Shown here: piece after piece, positions 36,557 to 44,196 of the stretch
How the letters are laid out: every line of letters begins with the position of its first letter
How positions within the stretch are numbered: the stretch's first letter is position 1
Assembly: GCF_004796535.1 (NCBI RefSeq)
Contig: NZ_SPHY01000001.1
Coordinates: 62,001-126,000, forward strand
Direction of reading: 5' to 3'
DNA length: 64,000 nt
From: Sphingomonas flavalba
Lineage (GTDB): Bacteria; Pseudomonadota; Alphaproteobacteria; Sphingomonadales; Sphingomonadaceae
Position numbers and translations under genes: made by a program
Notes under the pieces: generated by a model
What the model was told of the DNA's origin: nothing
What the model saw: the letters and a program-made list of their open reading frames with translations, nothing else
The model's database searches: none

Positions 36557-38023
36557 CTATTTGGCAGGCGTCGGGGCTGTTTCCGGATTTTGAGAGGGCG
36601 TGTCAACGGTGCGCGTCGCCACAGGCTGCGGCGTCTTGCCGGAGTCCCAGTCCCAGATCGCGTGGCTGACCCGCCGGTAATTGGCGGTCGGGTCGTAGAG
36701 CGCGGTGCCGCCGTCGAGGGCAAGGTCGCGCGCCTCCGCCCGGCCCATCGCCGCCAGCAGGGCGAAGCCGGCGACATAGGCGTCACGCCGGGCGGAGACG
36801 AGCTGCACCTGCGCGTTCAGCAATTCCTGCTCGGCGTTCAGTATGTCGAGGATCGTGCGGTTGCCGACGCTGTTTTCGGCGCGGACGCCTTCCAGCGATA
36901 GGGTGTTGGCGCTGACCGCGACCTGCGAGGATTCGATCACCTCCAGCGACGACCGCCAGCTGGCGAAGGCGGCGCGGGTCTGGGCGACGACGTCGCGCTC
37001 GACCGCGATCGCATTCTCGATCGCCTGGCCGGACCGCGCCTGCGCCTGGCGGACCAGCGCGCTCGGCCGCCCGCCCTGGAAGATCGGGATCGTCGCCGAC
37101 ACGCCGACCGTCGCGCTCTTGGTGTCGATCGTCCGACCGCCGCCGGGGATGCTGTTCAGATAGTCGTTATAGCCGCCGCTCGCCACCGCCGACACGCGCG
37201 GCAACCAGCTCGATTCGGCGGCGTTGATGTCATAGCCCGATGCCTGCCGCTCCTTGTTGGCGGCGAGCAGATCGGGATTTTCGGCGATCGCCACGTCGAC
37301 CGCCGAATCGGGATCGGCCGGCAGGTCGGGCAGCGGCGGCGGCGGCTCCAGATCGCTCGGCACGTCGCCGACCAGCTTGATGTAATTCTCGCGGCTGGCG
37401 ATCAACCGGGCCTGGGCGCCGCGCAGGTCGCTCTGCGCGATCGCCAGCCGCGCCTCCGACTGGGCAACGTCGGTGCGGGTCAGGTCGCCGACCTCGAAGC
37501 GGTCTTTCGCCGCCTGCAGGTTGACCTCCAGCACCTTCACATTCTCGCGGTTCAGCCCGACGATCGCGCGGTCGCGGATCACGTCCATATAGGCGGCGAC
37601 GGTCTGGCTGAACACGCTCGCCTCGGTCGCGCGCAGCGCCTCCACCCCGGCCTCGACCCGCGTCCTGGCGGCGCGCACCGCGTTGCGCACCGCGCCGCCC
37701 TGGTAGATCGGCACCGCCAGCTGGACATTGCCGGTCAACGCGCGGGCCGGGTTGTTGGCGGTCAGGCCGCCGCCGGAAACCACCGCCGTGTTCGACAGAT
37801 ACTCGTCGTAATTCACCGACGCCTGCGCGCTCGGCAGGCCGTCGGCGCGGGCAATCGGCACATTCTCGTCATTTGCGCGCTGGCCGGCGCGCGCACCGGT
37901 CAGGATCGGGTTATGGGTATAGGCCTTGATCAGCGCGTCGCGCAGCGTTTCCGCCGCGGCGGGCGCCGTCAGGCCGAACAGCGCGATCGAAACGCCTGTC
38001 AGCAAGGAAACACGCCGGATCAT
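36557..38023 (-). CDS. TolC family outer membrane efflux/secretion protein
   Basis: The 488-residue protein has a signal peptide (ending GLTAPAAAETL), then two structural repeats of the outer membrane efflux protein domain. One starts TLRDALIKAYTHNPIL and contains AVPIYQGGAVRNAVR; the second contains SATIPIFQGGRPSALVRQA. It forms a trimeric outer membrane tunnel for efflux pumps or type I secretion. No partner pump or secretion ATPase is beside it. It is 10 bp downstream of the pcm-like gene and shares an operon with popZ. Confidence 0.93.
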   Translation of the reverse strand: MIRRVSLLTGVSIALFGLTAPAAAETLRDALIKAYTHNPILTGARAGQRANDENVPIARADGLPSAQASVNYDEYLSNTAVVSGGGLTANNPARALTGNVQLAVPIYQGGAVRNAVRAARTRVEAGVEALRATEASVFSQTVAAYMDVIRDRAIVGLNRENVKVLEVNLQAAKDRFEVGDLTRTDVAQSEARLAIAQSDLRGAQARLIASRENYIKLVGDVPSDLEPPPPLPDLPADPDSAVDVAIAENPDLLAANKERQASGYDINAAESSWLPRVSAVASGGYNDYLNSIPGGGRTIDTKSATVGVSATIPIFQGGRPSALVRQAQARSGQAIENAIAVERDVVAQTRAAFASWRSSLEVIESSQVAVSANTLSLEGVRAENSVGNRTILDILNAEQELLNAQVQLVSARRDAYVAGFALLAAMGRAEARDLALDGGTALYDPTANYRRVSHAIWDWDSGKTPQPVATRTVDTPSQNPETAPTPAK

Positions 38024-38033
38024 AGGCACCTGC

Positions 38034-38687
38034 TCAGAAACGGAAGATCGGCGGCTTGTCGAAGCCGGGAAGAAGGACGGTATCGGCATCGGCGAACGCA
38101 TCGAGGCCGAATCCCGTTCCGCCACGCCGGCCGATCGCCAGCCGGGTGACCCCATCCTCGACGAGGCCGGTGACCAGCCGCCCGTCATCGGCAAGCTGGG
38201 CGACCAACGCCTCCGGCACCTCGGCAACGGCGCCGTCGATGACGATCAGGTCGTAAGGCGCGCCGGCGCCGTGCCCAGCGGCCAGCGCCCCGGTGACGAC
38301 CGCGACATTGGCGGCATCGGCCAGCGCCGCCTTCGCCTGCGCCGCCAGCGCCGCGTCCGCCTCGACCGCGACGACCCGCGCCGCCAGCCGGGCGAGCACC
38401 GCCGCGCCATAGCCCGTCGCCGCGCCGATCAGCAGCACGGAGTCGGTCGGCGCCACCTCGGCCCGGGTCAGCAGCCGGCCAAGCGCCATCGGCGGGTTCA
38501 GAGCCCGGCCGTCGCCCAGCCGGATCGCGGTATCGACATAGGCGATCGCCGCCCGCTCCGCCGGCACGAAGCGCTCGCGCGGCACCGCGTCCATCGCCGC
38601 TATCACCCGCGGATCATCGACCGCGTTCGGGCGCAGCTGAGAGGCGACCATCGCCTGGCGCATCGCGTGGAAATTCTGCTCGGTCAT
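38034..38687 (-). CDS. protein-L-isoaspartate O-methyltransferase family protein
   Basis: The 217-residue protein has the Pcm fold. NFHAMRQAMVASQLRP and VPRERFVP near the N-terminus are followed by RALNPPMALGRLLTRAEV and the SAM motif VLLIGAATGYGAAVLA near residue 95. YDLIVIDGAVAEVPEAL is motif II. The family repairs isoaspartyl residues, but the SAM loop and the substrate loop differ from E. coli Pcm (GAATGYGA, no TISQP), so repair activity is uncertain. The ATG at 38687 is preceded by AAGGGGTCGAG. It lies 10 bp upstream of the tolC-family gene. Confidence 0.8.
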   Translation of the reverse strand: MTEQNFHAMRQAMVASQLRPNAVDDPRVIAAMDAVPRERFVPAERAAIAYVDTAIRLGDGRALNPPMALGRLLTRAEVAPTDSVLLIGAATGYGAAVLARLAARVVAVEADAALAAQAKAALADAANVAVVTGALAAGHGAGAPYDLIVIDGAVAEVPEALVAQLADDGRLVTGLVEDGVTRLAIGRRGGTGFGLDAFADADTVLLPGFDKPPIFRF

Positions 38688-38952
38688 CTCGACCCCTTCG
38701 TCGCACAACTGTTTTAGTCATGCAATACACTATTGTCGACGCCCGCTTCTATCCAGTCCCGCCGCCGCCGCCAAGCGCGCTTTCGCCAAAGTGCCCGCCA
38801 CGGCACCGAAAAAGCGCAGGGAACGCCATCGTCGTGCCGATCCGGCCGGCGGCCTCCAGCCCCGACCCGGCGCCAAGCGAGCGGACGGGCGGAACGGCCG
38901 ACGGCGCGAGCGGTTGAGAGAACAGGCGTGCGGCAGCAATCGGAGGTGAGAC

Positions 38953-39207
38953 ATGGCCGACCAGATCGACGACATCAGCGGCACCGGCATGGAGCAGATC
39001 AAGATCGCGATGAACACATTCTACCTGTGCCTTGATTACGCGATGCGATTCATCACGGCCCACGAAGGGGCGGACGCCGCCGAAACCTTCAAGCGCCAGA
39101 TGATACACCGGTTGAAAAGCGGCGACATCAACATGGCGCTGCTGGAAGAATCGAAAACCTTCGACCTCGTCATCGCCAAGGTCGAGGCGCTAGCGGCACC
39201 GGCCTGA
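38953..39207 (+). CDS. small protein of unknown function
   Basis: I do not recognise this 84-residue protein. The sequence is predicted mostly helical, with MNTFYLCLDYAMRFITAHEG and a C-terminal helix TFDLVIAKVEALAAPA; it has no signal or membrane segment. GGAGGTGAGAC just upstream of the ATG is a very strong ribosome binding site, which supports it as real. It stands alone between the divergent pcm-like operon and tRNA-Cys. Confidence 0.65.
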   Translation: MADQIDDISGTGMEQIKIAMNTFYLCLDYAMRFITAHEGADAAETFKRQMIHRLKSGDINMALLEESKTFDLVIAKVEALAAPA

Positions 39208-39381
39208 AGCACCACAGCGTGAAGAAGGCGGAGGTGCGGCCCTCCGGCTTCGGCATGGCCTACGCCCGGTCGTGGCGGCTTCCCGCCGCCCCGGTGGCGG
39301 ACGGCGCAACGGAAGCGCCCGGAATGGGGCGGAACAGAGCCGAAACTGGAAACCGCTCCGGATTTCCGTGAAAACTCCCGG

Positions 39382-39410
39382 TTGACAGCGCGCACGGAAC
39401 CAAGGAAACG
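39382..39410 (+). promoter_or_regulatory. promoter of tRNA-Cys
   Basis: A perfect TTGACA (39382-39387) lies 32 bp before the first base of the tRNA. The -10 region (about 39405-39410, GAAACG) does not resemble TATAAT, which is common in high-GC alphaproteobacteria. Confidence 0.5.
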
Positions 39411-39419
39411 CGCCGTTCC

Positions 39420-39493
39420 GGCCCGATGGCGGAGTGGTTACGCAGAGGACTGCAAATCCTTGCACGCCGGTTCGATTCCGGCTCGGGCCTCCA
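39420..39493 (+). tRNA. tRNA-Cys (anticodon GCA)
   Basis: A full cloverleaf can be drawn. The acceptor stem GGCCCGA (39420-39426) pairs with TCGGGCC (39483-39489), followed by discriminator T and an encoded CCA (39491-39493). The anticodon loop is CTGCAAA with anticodon GCA, and the T loop is TTCGATT. I see no integrated element using it as an attachment site; the neighbouring gene ends 22 bp beyond it. Confidence 0.95.
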
Positions 39494-39514
39494 CTCTATT
39501 CCGACAGACCAGCT

Positions 39515-41200
39515 TCAGCCCAGCGCCTCCGCATCGACGGCGTAGAGCAGCCCGGCGCCGCCGGTCGCCCCGGCTTCCAGCCCGATCGCCTCCGGCACGA
39601 TGCGTTCCAGATAGAAGCGCGCCGCCGCCTTCTTAAGCGCCAGGAAGGCCGGGTCCGCATCGGCAGTCTCCGCCGCGCGCGCCTGCCGCGCCATCAGCCA
39701 GCCGCAGGTCGCGACCGACAGCATGGTCAGGAACGGATGGCTGCCGGCCAGCCGGTCCTCCGCGCCCGCCGCCGCCAGCGTGGCGCCGGCCCGTTCGACC
39801 GCGCCGACCAGCGCCGCCAGTTCCGGCACAGCTTCCGCCCGGATGTCGGCGAGCAGCGCGGCGAACACCGCGCCGCCTTCCAGCCCCAGCTTGCGGCCGA
39901 CCAGATCGGCGGCCTGGATGCCGTTGGTCCCCTCGTAAATCGGCGCGATCCGCGCATCGCGAAAATGCTGGGCGGCGCCCGTCTCCTCGATATAGCCCAT
40001 GCCGCCATGGACCTGCACGCCAAGCGACGACACCTCGCAGCCGACGTCGGTGCCATAGGCCTTGGCGAGCGGGGTCAGCAGGTCGAGCCGCGCCTGCGCG
40101 TCGGCGTCGCCCAGATGCGCGCGGTCGAGCTGGCCGCCGGCGTAATAGACCAGCGCTCGCGCCGCCTGGGTCAGCGCCGCCATCCTGAGCAGCATCCGCC
40201 GCACGTCGGGATAGGCGGCGATCGGCTGGCCGCCCTGCACCCGCTCGCGCGCATAGGCGGCGGCCTGCTGGCGCGCCCGCTCGGCGATCTGCACGCCCTG
40301 CAGGCCGACGTTCAGCCGCGCGTTGTTCATCATCGTGAACATCGCCCGCATCCCGCCATTCTCCGCGCCAATCAGCCAGCCGTGGCAGTCCCCATTGTCG
40401 CCATAGGCCATGACGCAGGTCGGCGAGGCGTGGATGCCCAGCTTGTGCTCGATCGACACGCAGCGCACGTCGTTGGGCGTGCCGTCCAGCCGGATTTTGG
40501 GGACGATGAACAGTGAGATGCCGCGCGTTCCCGCCGGCGCCCCCGGCGTGCGGGCGAGGACGAGGTGGACGATATTGTCGGTCAGGTCGTGCTCGCCGAA
40601 GGTGATGAAGATCTTGGTGCCGGCGATCCGCCAGCTTCCGTCCTCCGCCGGCGTCGCCCGCGTCTTCAGCGCGCCGACGTCGGAGCCGGCCTGCGGCTCG
40701 GTCAGGTTCATCGTGCCGTTCCATTCGCCGGTCACCAGCTTCGGCAGCCAGGCGGCGCGCTGTTCGTCGGTGCCGTGCTGGACCAGCGCCTCGATCGCCG
40801 CCGGGGTCAGCATGTTGACCAGCGAAAAGCCCATATTGGCGGTGCCAAGATCCTCCATCACCACCGTCGCCAGCACGTTGGGCAGGCCCTGCCCGCCAAA
40901 TGCCTCCGGCGCGCTGATGCTGCCCCAGCCATTGGCAACGAACGCCTGATACGCCTCGCGGAAACCGTCCGGCATCGTTACCGCGCCGTCGTTCCACACC
41001 GCGCCGACCTCGTCGCCGACGCGGTTGAGCGGCGCATATTCCCCGGCGGCGAACGCCCCCGCCCCGTCGACGATCGCATCGACCAGATCGGGCGTCGCGG
41101 CGGCGAAGCGCTCATGCGCCGCCAGCTCGGCGATGCCGACGATATGGTCGAGGAGGAAACGCTGTTCGGCGGTCGGCGGGGTGAAGGGCATCGGGGCCAT
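39515..41200 (-). CDS. acyl-CoA dehydrogenase (DmdC-like branch)
   Basis: The 561-residue flavoenzyme resembles the 3-methylmercaptopropionyl-CoA dehydrogenase branch, whose members are about 590 residues. It has an N-terminal extension (PPTAEQRFLLDHIVGIAEL), ISAPEAFGGQGLPNVLA, the FAD motif TMNLTEPQAGSDVGALK, the mid-domain ISLFIVPKIRLDG, and YEGTNGIQAADLVGRKL near 420. A C-terminal helical domain follows. It oxidises an acyl-CoA; the chain and the substrate are not evident. The ATG at 41200 is used; an in-frame ATG at 41191 is possible. Confidence 0.92.
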   Translation of the reverse strand: MAPMPFTPPTAEQRFLLDHIVGIAELAAHERFAAATPDLVDAIVDGAGAFAAGEYAPLNRVGDEVGAVWNDGAVTMPDGFREAYQAFVANGWGSISAPEAFGGQGLPNVLATVVMEDLGTANMGFSLVNMLTPAAIEALVQHGTDEQRAAWLPKLVTGEWNGTMNLTEPQAGSDVGALKTRATPAEDGSWRIAGTKIFITFGEHDLTDNIVHLVLARTPGAPAGTRGISLFIVPKIRLDGTPNDVRCVSIEHKLGIHASPTCVMAYGDNGDCHGWLIGAENGGMRAMFTMMNNARLNVGLQGVQIAERARQQAAAYARERVQGGQPIAAYPDVRRMLLRMAALTQAARALVYYAGGQLDRAHLGDADAQARLDLLTPLAKAYGTDVGCEVSSLGVQVHGGMGYIEETGAAQHFRDARIAPIYEGTNGIQAADLVGRKLGLEGGAVFAALLADIRAEAVPELAALVGAVERAGATLAAAGAEDRLAGSHPFLTMLSVATCGWLMARQARAAETADADPAFLALKKAAARFYLERIVPEAIGLEAGATGGAGLLYAVDAEALG

Positions 41201-41265
41201 CCGGTCTTGCTTGTGGGTTCCCAGCGCTATAGCCCGGCCGCGACATAGCGTCCAAAGGCCATTGC

Positions 41266-42261
41266 ATGCCCATCCTCGTCACCGGAGCCGCCGGTTTCAT
41301 CGGCTACCACCTCGCCGCGCGGCTGTTGGCGCGGGGTGGCCGGGTGATCGGCATCGACAATTTCAACGCCTATTATCCGCCGGCGCTGAAGGAGGACCGG
41401 GTCGCCGACCTCACCGCCCGCTTCGGCGACGCCTTCCGCCCGCTGCGCGTCGACTTCGCCGACGCCGATGCGCTCGACGCCGCGCTGGCCGGGGTCGACT
41501 TCGGCAGCATCGCCCATCTCGGCGCCCAGCCGGGGGTGCGCTATTCGATCGACAATCCGCGCGCCTATGCCCGCGCCAACCTGCTCGGCCACCTGAACAT
41601 GCTGGAAGTGGCGCGCCACCGCGCGGTGCCGATGGTCTACGCCTCCTCCTCCTCGGTCTACGGCGGCAATGCCAGCACCCCGTTCCGGGTCGAGGACCGG
41701 GTCGACCACCCGGTATCGCTCTATGCCGCGACCAAGAAGGCCGACGAATTGATGAGCGAGACCTACGCTCATCTCTACCGCATCCCGCTGACCGGCCTGC
41801 GCTTCTTCACCGTCTACGGCCCGTGGGGGCGGCCGGACATGGCACCCTGGCTGTTCACCAGCGCGATCCTGGAGGGCCGGCCGATCAGGGTGTTCAACCA
41901 CGGGCGGATGCGCCGCGACTTCACCTATATCGACGACATCGTCTCCGGCGTCGTCGCCTGCCTCGACAACCCGCCGCCCGACGACGGCGCGCCGAAGGCG
42001 GGCGGCAGCACCGCGCCGCACCGCCTCTACAATATCGGCAACAACCGGTCGGAGGCGCTGACCGACTTCATCGCGGCGATCGAGCAGGCCTGCGGCCGCA
42101 GCGCGATCCGCGACCTGCAACCGATGCAGCCCGGCGACGTGCCGGAAACCTATGCCGACATCTCGGCGATCGCCGACGAGCTCGGCTATGCGCCGACCAC
42201 CGATATCGCGAGCGGCATCCCGCGCTTCGTCGCCTGGTTCCGCGCCTATCACGGGATTTGA
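41266..42261 (+). CDS. NAD-dependent epimerase, UDP-glucuronate 4-epimerase-like
   Basis: The 331-residue SDR protein has the NAD site ILVTGAAGFIGYHLAARLL, the family stretch IDNFNAYYPPALKEDR and the catalytic region YASSSSVYGGN with LYAATKKADELM (Y-x3-K). FFTVYGPWGRPDMAPWLF and FTYIDDIVSGVVACLD follow. These match UDP-glucuronate 4-epimerases, which make UDP-galacturonate for surface polysaccharide. It is followed one base later by sua5, so the pair is probably co-transcribed. Confidence 0.88.
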   Translation: MPILVTGAAGFIGYHLAARLLARGGRVIGIDNFNAYYPPALKEDRVADLTARFGDAFRPLRVDFADADALDAALAGVDFGSIAHLGAQPGVRYSIDNPRAYARANLLGHLNMLEVARHRAVPMVYASSSSVYGGNASTPFRVEDRVDHPVSLYAATKKADELMSETYAHLYRIPLTGLRFFTVYGPWGRPDMAPWLFTSAILEGRPIRVFNHGRMRRDFTYIDDIVSGVVACLDNPPPDDGAPKAGGSTAPHRLYNIGNNRSEALTDFIAAIEQACGRSAIRDLQPMQPGDVPETYADISAIADELGYAPTTDIASGIPRFVAWFRAYHGI

Positions 42262-42262
42262 C

Positions 42263-43210
42263 ATGGCATCGGTCGAAACCGTGCTGCAGCCGTTCGGGGC
42301 CGACAGCATCGCCGAAGCGGCGGCGCTGATCCGCGCCGGCCAGCCGGTCGCCGTGCCCACGGAGACGGTCTACGGCCTCGCCGCCGACGCGACGAGCGGC
42401 GAGGCGGTGGCGCGGATCTACGCCGCCAAGGGCCGCCCGGCCTTCAACCCGTTGATCGTCCACGTCGCCGATCGCGCCGCCGCCGAGCGGATCGCGGTGT
42501 TCGACGCCACCGCCCGCGCGCTCGCCGACGTGTTCTGGCCGGGGCCGCTGACGCTGGTGCTGCCGCTCGCCGCCGGCTCGCTGGTCGCCGGCATCGCCAC
42601 CGCCGGGCTGCGGACAGTGGCGCTGCGCTGCCCGGCGCACCGGGCGATGGCGGCTTTGCTTGCCGAAACCGGCCTGCCGCTCGCTGCACCCTCCGCCAAC
42701 GCCAGCGGCACGATCAGCCCGACGCGCGCCGCCCATGTCCTGCGCAGCCTCGACGGCCGGATCGCGATGGTGATCGACGACGGCCCAACCACCCACGGTA
42801 TCGAGTCGACGATCGTCGCCGTCGGTGCCGACGGGCTGCGCCTGCTCCGCCCCGGCCCGATCGACGCCAGGACGCTGGCGGAAGCGGCGGGACTGCCGGT
42901 CGCCGCGCCGGCCGCCGCCGGCATCGAGGCCCCGGGCCAGATGGCCAGCCACTACGCCCCGTCCAAGCCGATCCGCCTCAACATCAGCGGCGATCCGGGC
43001 GCTGCGTTTCTGATCGGCTTCGGCCCGGGCACCTGCGACTATACGCTGAGCGAAGACGGCGACCCGGTGGTGGCGGCGGCGCGGCTGTTCGACGCGCTCC
43101 ACACCGCCGACGCGGCGCCGCACCCGGCGATCGCCGTCCGCCCGATCCCCGCGGCCGGCCTCGGCGCCGCGCTCAACGACCGCCTCCGCCGCGCTGCTGC
43201 GCCGCGTTAG
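42263..43210 (+). CDS. sua5: L-threonylcarbamoyladenylate synthase (Sua5)
   Basis: The 315-residue protein makes threonylcarbamoyl-AMP for the t6A modification of ANN-decoding tRNAs. The N-terminal YrdC domain shows PTETVYGLAADATSGEAV, IYAAKGRPAFNPLIVHV and PSANASGTISPTRA. The linker PGQMASHYAPSKP and a C-terminal domain mark the longer Sua5 type rather than short TsaC. The start ATG at 42263 lies directly after the epimerase stop. Confidence 0.95.
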   Translation: MASVETVLQPFGADSIAEAAALIRAGQPVAVPTETVYGLAADATSGEAVARIYAAKGRPAFNPLIVHVADRAAAERIAVFDATARALADVFWPGPLTLVLPLAAGSLVAGIATAGLRTVALRCPAHRAMAALLAETGLPLAAPSANASGTISPTRAAHVLRSLDGRIAMVIDDGPTTHGIESTIVAVGADGLRLLRPGPIDARTLAEAAGLPVAAPAAAGIEAPGQMASHYAPSKPIRLNISGDPGAAFLIGFGPGTCDYTLSEDGDPVVAAARLFDALHTADAAPHPAIAVRPIPAAGLGAALNDRLRRAAAPR

Positions 43211-43213
43211 GAC

Positions 43214-43241
43214 GACAGGCACGGCACCCGCCTCGCCTGTC
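43214..43241. terminator. weak inverted repeat between convergent sua5 and galU
   Basis: GACAGGC (43214-43220) pairs with GCCTGTC (43235-43241) across a 14-base loop. There is no T run, so this is at best a weak or rho-assisted terminator. Confidence 0.3.
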
Positions 43242-43249
43242 AGACGCCG

Positions 43250-44116
43250 TTACCCCAGCAGGCTTTTCGCGAACGCCCGCACATCGGCGCCGATATCCTC
43301 GCGCTCCAGCGCCAGCGCCAGATTGGCCTGGATGTAACCGGCCTTGTCGCCGCAATCGTAGCGCACGCCGTCAAAGGTCAGGCCGTGGAACGGCTGCTTG
43401 CCGATCATCGTCGCCATCGCGTCGGTCAACTGGATTTCGCCACCGGCGCCACTTTCCTGCCGGCTCAGCACATCCATCACCTCCGGCTGGAGGATATAGC
43501 GGCCGATCACCGCCAGGTTGGACGGGGCGGTGCCGGCGGCCGGCTTCTCGACCAGGCCCCTGACTTCGGTAACCGCGCCGTCGCGCCCGCCGGGGGTGAT
43601 GACGCCGTACATATGGGTGCGGTCGGCCGGCACCTCCTGCGCGCAGATGACGTTGCCGCCGCCGATCCGCTCATAGGCGTCGACCATCTGTTTCAGGCAG
43701 CCGGGCCTGCCGACCATGAAGTCGTCGGCGAGCAGCACCGCGAACGGCTCGTCGCCGACGATGTCGCGCGCGCACCAGACGGCGTGGCCCAGCCCCATCG
43801 GCTCCTGCTGGCGGACATAGGCGGCGGAACCCGGCGTCATCCGCGTCGCATCGAGCATGGCGAGCGACTTGCCGCGACTCGCCATCGTCGTCTCCAGCTC
43901 GTAGGCGATATCGAAATGGTCCTCGATCGCCGACTTGCCGCGCCCCGTGACGAAGATCATCTGCTCGATCCCCGCCTCGCGCGCCTCGTCGACCGCGTAC
44001 TGGATCAGCGGCCGGTCGACCACCGGCAGCATTTCCTTCGGCAGCGCCTTGGTCGCCGGCAGGAAACGCGTGCCGAGACCGCCAACCGGAAACACCGCCT
44101 TACGAAGCCGTTTCAT
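43250..44116 (-). CDS. galU: UTP-glucose-1-phosphate uridylyltransferase
   Basis: This enzyme makes UDP-glucose, the parent of many surface-sugar donors. The 288-residue product shows KAVFPVGGLGTRFLPATKA, PKEMLPVVDRPLIQYAVDE, FVTGRGKSAIEDHFD and LADDFMVGRPGCLKQM, all standard GalU motifs. It lies downstream of the CapD-type dehydratase on the same strand (80 bp) and next to the glucuronate epimerase, forming a second sugar-nucleotide group. Confidence 0.96.
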   Translation of the reverse strand: MKRLRKAVFPVGGLGTRFLPATKALPKEMLPVVDRPLIQYAVDEAREAGIEQMIFVTGRGKSAIEDHFDIAYELETTMASRGKSLAMLDATRMTPGSAAYVRQQEPMGLGHAVWCARDIVGDEPFAVLLADDFMVGRPGCLKQMVDAYERIGGGNVICAQEVPADRTHMYGVITPGGRDGAVTEVRGLVEKPAAGTAPSNLAVIGRYILQPEVMDVLSRQESGAGGEIQLTDAMATMIGKQPFHGLTFDGVRYDCGDKAGYIQANLALALEREDIGADVRAFAKSLLG

Positions 44117-44196
44117 GCAATACCCCTGTTACCTCACCACACATAACGCAGCCGGGCGTTACACCCGGAAGCTTAATCCTTGCCTGCCATGCCCTG

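Noticed and set aside
39420-41200. Mobile element integrated at tRNA-Cys
   Set aside because: No integrase, no direct repeat of the tRNA 3' end seen downstream, and the neighbour is a metabolic gene on the opposite strand.
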